This document shows, piece after piece, positions 1 through 5,387 of a DNA stretch of 10,371 bases (the first letter of the stretch is position 1; the number at the start of each line of letters is the position of its first letter). The translations under genes and the position numbers were made by a program. A model generated the notes under the pieces. That model was not told where the DNA came from and made no database searches. It was given only the letters and a program-made list of their open reading frames with translations. Origin of the DNA: Brevundimonas sp. (lineage in GTDB: Bacteria > Pseudomonadota > Alphaproteobacteria > Caulobacterales > Caulobacteraceae); NCBI GenBank assembly GCA_031119155.1, contig JAVHYH010000113.1, forward strand, positions 1 through 10,371, given 5' to 3'.

Positions 1-499
1 CGGCAGGCGCGGCCGCCGGAGCGGCAGCGACCGGAGCCGGCTTCGGCGCGGGGGCCGGGGCAGCGGCGGCGACCGGAGCGGCGGCCGGTTTCGGAGCCGG
101 AGCAGCCTTCGGAGCGGCGGCGGCCTTCGGCGCAGCGGCCGGCTTCTTGGCGGCGGCGGGCTTGGCGGCGGTTTTCGGAGCCGCCTTCGGCGCGGCCTTC
201 ACGGCCTTCGGAGCGGCGGCGGGCTTGGCGGCGGCCTTCGCAGCCGGTTTGGCGGCGGGTTTGGGCGCAGCGGCCTTGGCCGGAGCGGCGACCTTGGTCG
301 CCGGCTTCGCGGCCGGCTTGGCGGCAGCCTTGGGAGCGGCGGCGGCCTTCGGCGCGGCCTTGGGAGCCGCCGCCTTCACGGCAGGTTTAGCGGCGGCCGG
401 TTTCGCGGCGCTCGACTTTGCGGCCGGTTTCGGCTTGGAAGCGGCAGTCGCCGCCTTCGGCTTGGCGGCGGTACTCGGTTTAGACGGTGCTTTGGCCAT
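1..499 (-). CDS. Histone-H1-like Ala/Lys/Pro-rich basic protein, N-terminal part (runs off left edge)
   Basis: Reading leftwards from the ATG at 499-497, an uninterrupted frame gives 166 residues and leaves the window. It starts MAKAPSKPSTAAKPK and is built of AAK, KPAA, APKA and AKPAA units. I count 32 lysines (about 19%), no Asp or Glu and no aromatic residue. Lysine almost disappears after residue 137, where the chain becomes Ala/Pro-rich (PAPAPKPAPVAAAP), like a linker to a further domain. A GGGG Shine-Dalgarno-like run (505-508 on the plus strand) lies 5 nt before the ATG, with a GAGGGG at 511-516. Tails of this kind are known from bacterial H1-like proteins and from tailed HU proteins, where they bind DNA and compact the nucleoid. 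Assignment to that role is inference from composition; any folded C-terminal domain is outside the window. A phasin or ribosome-associated protein with an AKP tail is an alternative. It is transcribed divergently from prmA. Confidence 0.75.
   Translation of the reverse strand, partial: MAKAPSKPSTAAKPKAATAASKPKPAAKSSAAKPAAAKPAVKAAAPKAAPKAAAAPKAAAKPAAKPATKVAAPAKAAAPKPAAKPAAKAAAKPAAAPKAVKAAPKAAPKTAAKPAAAKKPAAAPKAAAAPKAAPAPKPAAAPVAAAAPAPAPKPAPVAAAPAAAPA
111..355. repeat. Low-complexity coding repeat with an exact 23-bp direct repeat
   Basis: Identical 23-bp copies lie at 111-133 and 333-355, 222 bp apart, which is exactly 74 codons, so a recombination between them would keep the reading frame. 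Shorter degenerate copies of the same unit (GGAGC, GGCGG and CTTCGG blocks) fill much of 1-480. They encode the APKAAA/KPAA units of the basic protein on the minus strand. This is coding low complexity rather than a mobile element. Confidence 0.7.
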
Positions 500-573
500 G
501 AATTCCCCGACCCCTCGGATGATGTTGCGTTTGCTGGCGATGGAGAGCACGCCAGCGCGTCCCTCGATTCGCA

Positions 574-581
574 ATCATAGC
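574..581 (-). promoter_or_regulatory. Possible -10 element for the AKP protein gene
   Basis: On the minus strand this reads GCTATGAT, close to the Caulobacter housekeeping -10 consensus GCTANAWC, about 75 bp before the AKP start codon. I could not find a convincing TTGACG-like -35 box 10-14 bp upstream, so the call is weak. The 94-bp gap between the two divergent genes (500-593) must hold promoters for both. Confidence 0.2.
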
Positions 582-593
582 GGTGTTTGAGAA

Positions 594-1463
594 ATGTCCG
601 AGTCCGCTGTTCAGATTATCGCGCGCGGCCCCCGCGCTGTTGCAGAAACCGCAGCCTCGGCGCTGGACGAAAACGTCCTGCTGGAAGGCGCGACCTATTC
701 GATCCTCGAGGAAGACGAGGACAAGGGCATCTGGCGCATCGACGCCTTCCCGACCACCGAGGAGGAGGCCGAGGGCATCGAGCAGACCCTGTCGGCGCAC
801 GACGGGCTGACGGTCATCGTCGAGAAGCTGGCCGACGCCGACTGGCTGGCCATGTCGCTGTCGGGCCTGCCGCCGGTCGAGGCGGGGCGCTTCTTCGTCT
901 ATGGCGCCCATGATCAGGGCCGGGTGCCGCTGAACCGGGTGAACCTGAAGATCGACGCGGGCGCCGCCTTCGGCACGGGCCACCACGGCACGACCGTCGG
1001 CTGTCTGCTGGCCTTTGACGAACTGCTGAAGCGCGAGCGCTTCGAACGGGTGCTGGACGTCGGCTGCGGCACGGGCGTGCTGGCCATCGCCGCCGCCAAG
1101 ACCGGATCGAAGGTCGCCGTCGGCACGGACATCGATGCGCCGTCGGTGCGGATCGCCAACGAGAACGCCCACATCAACCAGGCCAACGCCCGCTTCGTCC
1201 ACGCCTCGGGCCTGAACGACCGCAAGGTGCGCAGCCAGGGGCCGTACGATCTGGTCTTCGCCAACATCCTGGCGCCGCCGCTGGTCGCCCTGTCGCAGGA
1301 CATCAAGGAAGCGCTGCACATCGGCGGCGTGGCCATCCTGTCGGGCCTGCTGCGGACGCAGGAGCGCCGGGTGACGGCGGCCTATCTGTCGCGCGGCTTC
1401 GTGCTGGAACGCCGCATCCACCGCGACGCCTGGAGCGCGCTGGTGCTGAGGCGGATGGGTTAA
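594..1463 (+). CDS. prmA: Ribosomal protein L11 methyltransferase PrmA
   Basis: PrmA is a cytoplasmic SAM-dependent enzyme that trimethylates amino groups of ribosomal protein L11. The 289-residue product has the usual family length and layout. An acidic N-terminal L11-recognition domain covers about residues 1-90. The family signature FGTGHHGTT is at 126-134. The SAM-binding motif I, VLDVGCGTGVLAIAA, is at 153-167, followed by the acidic end of strand 2 (GTDID, 177-181). The NILAPPL motif (224-230) corresponds to the substrate-side N-x-L-x-P-L motif. The ATG at 594 gives the expected N-terminus, but the upstream Shine-Dalgarno is poor: only GAG, very close to the ATG. A GATTC site lies 24 bp upstream and a GAGTC at codons 3-4. 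It leads a run of four plus-strand genes, with the next start 57 bp after its TAA. Confidence 0.96.
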   Translation: MSESAVQIIARGPRAVAETAASALDENVLLEGATYSILEEDEDKGIWRIDAFPTTEEEAEGIEQTLSAHDGLTVIVEKLADADWLAMSLSGLPPVEAGRFFVYGAHDQGRVPLNRVNLKIDAGAAFGTGHHGTTVGCLLAFDELLKRERFERVLDVGCGTGVLAIAAAKTGSKVAVGTDIDAPSVRIANENAHINQANARFVHASGLNDRKVRSQGPYDLVFANILAPPLVALSQDIKEALHIGGVAILSGLLRTQERRVTAAYLSRGFVLERRIHRDAWSALVLRRMG

Positions 1464-1470
1464 CGACGGA

Positions 1471-1484
1471 ACGGGCGATCCCGT
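1471..1484 (+). terminator. Small hairpin after prmA, weak terminator or attenuator candidate
   Basis: ACGGG (1471-1475), loop CGAT and CCCGT (1480-1484) form a 5-bp stem just after the prmA TAA. The sequence that follows contains only a short TTT rather than a U-tract, so an intrinsic terminator is doubtful. It sits between prmA and the well-primed start at 1521 and could equally be chance. Confidence 0.2.
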
Positions 1485-1507
1485 CTGCGTGTTTCGGTCG
1501 CATAACC

Positions 1508-1513
1508 GGAGGA
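1508..1513 (+). promoter_or_regulatory. Shine-Dalgarno that fixes a GTG start at 1521
   Basis: GGAGGA lies 7 nt before the GTG at 1521-1523, an ideal spacing. An ATG at 1513-1515 overlaps the Shine-Dalgarno but is out of frame and hits TGA after three codons. The GTG is therefore the real start of the following gene. Confidence 0.75.
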
Positions 1514-1520
1514 TGCAGAC

Positions 1521-1997
1521 GTGACTCACTACGATCCGAACCTCGAACCTGTAAGGCCGGGCGACACTGTCGTGCGGGAAACTGTGGTGACGCGCGGCCC
1601 CAATGAGACGGTCGAGACCGTCGTGGTGCGCGAGTCCAACGCCGGCTGGTGGGTGGCGGGCATCCTCGGCGGGCTGGTGCTGATCGCCGTGCTGTGGATC
1701 CTGTTCTCGCAGTCGGGGGGACCGACGACCGACGATGCCCTGCTGGAAGCCCAGGCCGAGGCCGCGGCGGCGCAGGCGGACGCCGATCGCGCCGCCATCG
1801 CCGGTCAGGTGGCCGGGGCGCAGGCCAGCGTGGATATCGCCCGGGCCGACGCCGCCCGCTCGTCCGCCGAGGCGGCGCGGGCGGACGCCGAAGCGCGGAC
1901 CGCTGAAGCGCAGGCGGCCCAGCCGGTGGTGATCGAACGGCCCGTGCCCACGACCCCCGCGCCGGCCGTGGTGAGCCCGACCGCGCCGCAGAACTAG
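1521..1997 (+). CDS. Small membrane-anchored protein with Ala-rich helical region, function unknown
   Basis: I do not recognise a named family. The 158-residue product has three parts. Residues 1-40 are hydrophilic and Val/Thr/Glu-rich, with two near-copies of a TVVxRE-like string (16-21 and 33-38). A single transmembrane helix, WWVAGILGGLVLIAVLWILF, spans about 43-62. Residues 73-134 are very rich in Ala, Asp, Glu, Gln and Arg and should form a long amphipathic or coiled-coil helix. The tail (135-158) is Pro/Thr-rich and disordered. The TM segment is too far from the N-terminus to be a cleaved signal peptide. Arginines before it suggest the N-terminus is cytoplasmic and the helix periplasmic, which is inference. 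The GTG start has an excellent GGAGGA ribosome site. It lies 57 bp after prmA and 33 bp before the aminopeptidase, so co-transcription is plausible. High-GC codon use matches its neighbours. Confidence 0.8.
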   Translation: MTHYDPNLEPVRPGDTVVRETVVTRGPNETVETVVVRESNAGWWVAGILGGLVLIAVLWILFSQSGGPTTDDALLEAQAEAAAAQADADRAAIAGQVAGAQASVDIARADAARSSAEAARADAEARTAEAQAAQPVVIERPVPTTPAPAVVSPTAPQN

Positions 1998-2030
1998 AAC
2001 CGGTCGCCAAGGCGGTGCTATGGCTCCGCC

Positions 2031-3842
2031 ATGCGCCAGACCTACGACGAAACCACCGATCCATCCTTCGGGGCGAAGCACCTTCCGCGCGTGCGGGCGA
2101 AGATGGCCGAGCAGGGCCTCGACGGCATGCTGGTCCCGCATGAGGACGAGCATCAGAACGAATACCTGCCTGCCGCCAATGATCGTCTGGCCTGGGTGAG
2201 CGGCTTCACCGGCTCGGCCGGCGCGGGTGTGGTGCTGAAGGATCGGGCGGCGGTGTTCGCCGACGGTCGCTACACCGTTCAGGTGCGGGCGCAGGTGGAT
2301 GCGGACCAGTTCGAGATCCTCGACCTCGTGGAAGGCGGCGTACCCGCCTATCTGGAGCGCGCGCCCAAGGGGGCGGTGATCGGCTATGATCCGCGGCTGC
2401 ACAGCCCGGATGCCCTGGCGGTGCTGAAGAGGGCGGCGGCCAAGGCCGGGGCCGAGTTGAAGCCGGTGGAGGTCAATCCGGTCGATCAGGCCTGGGGCGA
2501 CGATCGCCCGGCCCAGCCGATGGCGCCGGTCGTGCCGCATGACGACACATACGCCGGCGAGAGCAGCGCCTCGAAGCGGGCGCGTATCGGCGAGGCGGTG
2601 GCGAAAGCGGGGGCCGATGCGACCGTGCTGACCGCGCCGTCGTCGATCGCCTGGCTGTTCAACATTCGCGGCGGGGACGTGATCCGCACGCCGCTGCCGC
2701 TGTCGCAGGCCATCGTGAAGACGGACGGCTCGGCCCAACTGTTCATGGACCCGCGCAAGGTCACCAATGAGTTGCCCGGCTGGCTGGGCGATGCGGTGAC
2801 GCTGGCGGCGCCCGAGGCGCTGGACGGCGCGCTGGATGCGCTGGCGGGGCAGAAGGTGCTGGTCGATCCGGGGCAGTCCTCGGCCTGGTATTTCGACCGG
2901 CTGGAGGCGACCGGCGCGACCGTGGTGCGCGGGATGGACCCCTGCACCCTGCCGCGCGCGCAGAAGAATGCGGTGGAGATCGAGGGTTCGCGGCAGGCCC
3001 ATATCCGCGACGGCGCGGCCCTGAGCCGCTTCCTGCACTGGGTCGACACGACCGCTCAGGAGACCCTGCCGGACGAGCGCGAGGTGGCCGAGACGCTGGA
3101 ACGCTTCCGCGAGGAGACCGGCGCGCTGAAGGACCTGAGCTTCGACACCATCGCGGGCGCGGGGCCGAACGGGGCGCTGCCGCACTACAAACCGGTGACC
3201 CGCACCATCCGCAAGATCGAGAAAGGCTCCCTGCTGCTGGTGGACGGCGGCGGCCAGTATCTGGACGGCACTACGGACGTGACCCGGACCATGGCCGTGG
3301 GCGAGCCGACGGCGGATCAGCGCCGGATGTTCACGCTTGTCCTCAAGGGCCACATCGCCATGGCCGTGGTGCGCTTCCCGGCAGGGACGACGGGGCATCA
3401 ACTGGATGCGATGGCGCGCTATCCGCTGTGGATGCAGGGCTTCGACTATGACCATGGCACGGGCCATGGCGTGGGCTCGTATCTGGGCGTCCACGAGGGG
3501 CCGCAGCGCATCGCCAAGGCGGTGAACACGCAGCCCCTGCTGACCGGCATGATCCTGTCCAACGAGCCGGGCTACTATCGCGAGGGCCACTGGGGCATCC
3601 GCATCGAGACCCTGCAGGTGGTCACGGCGCCGGAAGCCATCGAGGGCGGCGAGCGGCCGATGCACGGGTTCGAGCAACTGACCCTGGCGCCGCTGGATCG
3701 GAAGCTGATCGACGTGGCCCTGCTGACCGCCGACGAGCGCGCCTATGTGGACGCCTACCACGCCGAGGTCTGGGCCAAGGTCGGGCCGCTGATGGGCGGT
3801 GAGGCGAAGGCCTGGCTGGAGACGGCCTGCGCACCCTTGTAG
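2031..3842 (+). CDS. Xaa-Pro aminopeptidase (aminopeptidase P, M24B, three-domain XPNPEP1 type)
   Basis: This enzyme removes an N-terminal residue preceding proline and is expected in the cytoplasm, since no signal peptide is seen. The 603-residue length matches the long, three-domain type related to human XPNPEP1 rather than the roughly 440-residue E. coli PepP. Two creatinase-like N-terminal domains cover about 15-310, with typical early strings such as DGMLVPHEDEHQNEY and WVSGFTGSAG. The pita-bread catalytic domain follows. All five metal ligands are visible: D405 (LLLVDGGG) and D416 (DGTTDVTRT), H479 (DHGTGHGVG), E512 (SNEPGYY) and E526 (GIRIET). D405-D416, D416-H479 and E512-E526 have the same spacings as in XPNPEP1. 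The ATG at 2031 is the only start in frame after the upstream TAG at 1995. Its ribosome site is weak (AAGGCGG, about 15 nt away) and sits in a small GGCGG/CCGCC hairpin that ends right at the ATG. Confidence 0.95.
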   Translation: MRQTYDETTDPSFGAKHLPRVRAKMAEQGLDGMLVPHEDEHQNEYLPAANDRLAWVSGFTGSAGAGVVLKDRAAVFADGRYTVQVRAQVDADQFEILDLVEGGVPAYLERAPKGAVIGYDPRLHSPDALAVLKRAAAKAGAELKPVEVNPVDQAWGDDRPAQPMAPVVPHDDTYAGESSASKRARIGEAVAKAGADATVLTAPSSIAWLFNIRGGDVIRTPLPLSQAIVKTDGSAQLFMDPRKVTNELPGWLGDAVTLAAPEALDGALDALAGQKVLVDPGQSSAWYFDRLEATGATVVRGMDPCTLPRAQKNAVEIEGSRQAHIRDGAALSRFLHWVDTTAQETLPDEREVAETLERFREETGALKDLSFDTIAGAGPNGALPHYKPVTRTIRKIEKGSLLLVDGGGQYLDGTTDVTRTMAVGEPTADQRRMFTLVLKGHIAMAVVRFPAGTTGHQLDAMARYPLWMQGFDYDHGTGHGVGSYLGVHEGPQRIAKAVNTQPLLTGMILSNEPGYYREGHWGIRIETLQVVTAPEAIEGGERPMHGFEQLTLAPLDRKLIDVALLTADERAYVDAYHAEVWAKVGPLMGGEAKAWLETACAPL

Positions 3843-3887
3843 CCGGCTGATCCGGCGCCCAGTTGTAGCCGGCGGGAGCGCCCGCCG
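3837..3887 (+). repeat. Tandem pair of TTGTAGCCGGC repeats, each followed by an inverted repeat
   Basis: The 11-mer TTGTAGCCGGC occurs at 3837-3847, across the aminopeptidase stop codon, and again at 3863-3873. Each copy leads into a stem: GCCGG-CTGAT-CCGGC at 3842-3856, and a 7-bp stem at 3870-3887. This could be a decayed short intergenic repeat unit or a local duplication. Confidence 0.45.
3870..3887 (+). terminator. GC-rich hairpin after the aminopeptidase gene
   Basis: CGGCGGG (3870-3876), tetraloop AGCG and CCCGCCG (3881-3887) form a perfect 7-bp stem 28 bp past the stop codon. The following ACTTCCTC is only weakly pyrimidine-rich, so termination may be partial or absent. It would separate the aminopeptidase from the aldo/keto reductase, or act as an mRNA 3'-end stabiliser. 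Confidence 0.35.
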
Positions 3888-3915
3888 ACTTCCTCACAGA
3901 CTGGAGATTATGCCG

Positions 3916-4905
3916 ATGAAGACGCGCAAGCTGGGGCGTTCAGGTCCCGAAGTTTCGGCCATCGGCCTGGGCTGTATGGGGATGGCGTCCTTCTATGGAC
4001 AGCCGTCGGATGAGGCGCAGGCGACGGCGGTGATCCATCGCGCGCTGGATCTGGGCCTGACCTTCTTCGACACCGCCGAGATGTACGGGCCGCACACCAA
4101 TGAGGTGCAGGTCGGAACCGCGCTGAAGGGCCGGCGCGACAAGGCCTTCGTGGCGACCAAATTCGGCATCGGCTACAACGCCGACCGGACCGCCCTGACG
4201 GTGGACGGTTCGCCCGCCAATGTGCGCCGCGCCATCGAGGGCAGCCTGCAGCGGCTGGGGATGGATCACGTCGATCTCTACTATCTGCACCGGGTCGATC
4301 CGAACACGCCGATCGAGGAGACGGTGGGCGCGATGGGCGAACTGGTGAAGGAGGGCAAGGTGCGCTTCCTGGGCCTGTCAGAGGCCGCGCCGGAGACCCT
4401 GCGTCGCGGTCATGCCGAGCATCCCATCACGGCGCTGCAGACTGAATACTCACTGTGGAGCCGCGAGCCGGAGGACGGCCTGCTGGCGACCTGTGACGAG
4501 CTGGGCATCGGCTTCGTGCCTTACAGCCCGCTAGGCCGGGGCTTCCTGTCGGGGGACATCACCTCCATCGACGATCTGGAGCCGGGCGACTTCCGCCGCT
4601 CCAACCCGCGCTTCATGGGCGAGAATTTCCAGAAGAACCTCGACCTCGTCGAGGCCGTGAAGGGCATCGCCGCCGACAAGGGCGTCACCGCCGCCCAGCT
4701 GGCGCTGGCCTGGGTGCTGGCGCAGGGGGAGCATCTGGTCCCCATCCCGGGCACCCGCCGCATCCCGACGCTGGAGGACAATATCGCGGCGGCGGAGGTG
4801 GTGCTGACGCCGGAGGACCTGGCGCGGATCGAGGCGGTCTTCCCGAAGGGCGCGGCTTCCGGCCATCGCTATGCCGAGACCGCGCGGTCGGCGCTGAACC
4901 GATAG
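3916..4905 (+). CDS. Aldo/keto reductase, NADP(H)-dependent
   Basis: Aldo/keto reductases are cytoplasmic TIM-barrel enzymes that reduce aldehydes and ketones with NADPH. The 329-residue product has the full catalytic tetrad: D52 and Y57 (FDTAEMYG), K82 (ATKFG) and H125 (YYLHRVDP). Cofactor-binding strings follow: the strand SPLGRG near 204-209 and PGTRR at 278-282. Overall wording (MKTRKLG, IGLGCMGM, GRGFLSG, the C-terminal HRYAE) resembles the AKR13/YajO-like group. Two in-frame ATGs are close together. The one at 3916 stands 9 nt after GGAG (3903-3906), whereas 3910 stands only 3 nt after it, so I prefer 3916; starting at 3910 would add Met-Pro. The frame stays open upstream to 3799 inside the aminopeptidase gene, but that extension is not AKR-like. 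The natural substrate cannot be told from sequence. It is the last gene of the plus-strand run and is followed by a strong terminator. Confidence 0.94.
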   Translation: MKTRKLGRSGPEVSAIGLGCMGMASFYGQPSDEAQATAVIHRALDLGLTFFDTAEMYGPHTNEVQVGTALKGRRDKAFVATKFGIGYNADRTALTVDGSPANVRRAIEGSLQRLGMDHVDLYYLHRVDPNTPIEETVGAMGELVKEGKVRFLGLSEAAPETLRRGHAEHPITALQTEYSLWSREPEDGLLATCDELGIGFVPYSPLGRGFLSGDITSIDDLEPGDFRRSNPRFMGENFQKNLDLVEAVKGIAADKGVTAAQLALAWVLAQGEHLVPIPGTRRIPTLEDNIAAAEVVLTPEDLARIEAVFPKGAASGHRYAETARSALNR

Positions 4906-4911
4906 AAGGCG

Positions 4912-4935
4912 CCGGGCCGGAGTGATCCGGCCCGG
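4912..4935. terminator. Strong bidirectional terminator hairpin between convergent genes
   Basis: CCGGGCCGGA (4912-4921), loop GTGA (4922-4925) and TCCGGCCCGG (4926-4935) form a perfect 10-bp stem. The loop is of the stable GNRA type when read on the plus strand. It lies midway between the aldo/keto reductase stop (4905) and the DUF2147-like stop (4946-4948 on the minus strand). The plus strand continues TCTTCTC, a broken U-tract. The minus strand continues CGCCTTCT, so it probably serves both genes. Confidence 0.8.
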
Positions 4936-4945
4936 TCTTCTCGCT

Positions 4946-5368
4946 CTACTGGATGCGGGTCCAGGTCTGGTTGCGGCACAAGGGCGCGACCACGCAGCCG
5001 CGCAGACGCAGGGTGTTGTCGCCCTGCAGGGTGATGGTCCCGCGATAGGTGCGGCCGTCGGCGGGGTTATAGACGCTGCCGCCGGTCCATTCGGTCGGAC
5101 CGCCGGTGAAGCCGCGCAGCATCGGCAGGTTGCGCAGGGTGCGAGTGCGCAGATTGCGGTCCGAGTTGCGCTCGTCCAGGGCGCCCGGGTTGGCGCGGAT
5201 GGTGTCCGAGGTCACCAGGGTGCCACACAGGGCCTGACCACAGCGGGCGATACGGACCTGTCCGCCGTTGGTGGAGGTCTGCCACAGGCCGGTGGGATCA
5301 CCGGCGAGGGCGGGTGCGGCGAGGGCTGCCGCGGCCGTGAAGACGGCGGCGAGAAGGGCGGGACGCAT
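4946..5368 (-). CDS. Secreted DUF2147-family-like protein
   Basis: The 140-residue product has a clear signal peptide: two basic-region residues (MR), a hydrophobic Ala/Leu core and an ALA-G cleavage site after residue 22, so the mature protein should be periplasmic. The mature part resembles DUF2147: GLWQT near 27-31, CGQALCGTLV (43-52), GGSVYNPADGRTYRG (96-110) and a closing LRGC with a final QTWTR. Four cysteines (43, 48, 125, 131) could form two disulfides, which fits an exported protein. The biochemical role of the family is not established; a lipocalin-like beta-barrel that binds a small ligand is only a guess. It starts 19 bp after the ligA stop, with GGAG (complement of 5376-5379) 7 nt before the ATG, and is very likely co-transcribed with ligA. 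The ribosome site overlaps a GACTC (GANTC) site at 5374-5378. Confidence 0.85.
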   Translation of the reverse strand: MRPALLAAVFTAAAALAAPALAGDPTGLWQTSTNGGQVRIARCGQALCGTLVTSDTIRANPGALDERNSDRNLRTRTLRNLPMLRGFTGGPTEWTGGSVYNPADGRTYRGTITLQGDNTLRLRGCVVAPLCRNQTWTRIQ

Positions 5369-5387
5369 TGGGAGACTCCAGAAGGAC

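Noticed and set aside
1..480. Repeat array as CRISPR or satellite DNA
   Set aside because: The units are irregular, follow codon periodicity and encode a consistent Ala/Lys/Pro protein; there are no spacers.
147..590. Plus-strand frame encoding an Ala/Gly/Phe-rich hydrophobic protein
   Set aside because: It is the antisense of the AKP repeat (CTT, GGC and GCG complements give Leu, Ala, Gly and Phe); the minus-strand frame has a good ribosome site and a known compositional class.
480..3761. 1093-codon open frame on the minus strand, antisense to prmA, the membrane protein and aminopeptidase P
   Set aside because: Its product is Arg/His/Gly/Gln-rich with no recognisable domain, and it covers three clearly real plus-strand genes. 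Long antisense frames are expected in DNA with such GC-rich third codon positions.
3799..3915. N-terminal extension of the aldo/keto reductase starting inside the aminopeptidase gene
   Set aside because: The extension is Arg/Pro-rich, overlaps the upstream gene and lacks AKR similarity; the AKR fold starts at MKTRKLG with a good ribosome site.
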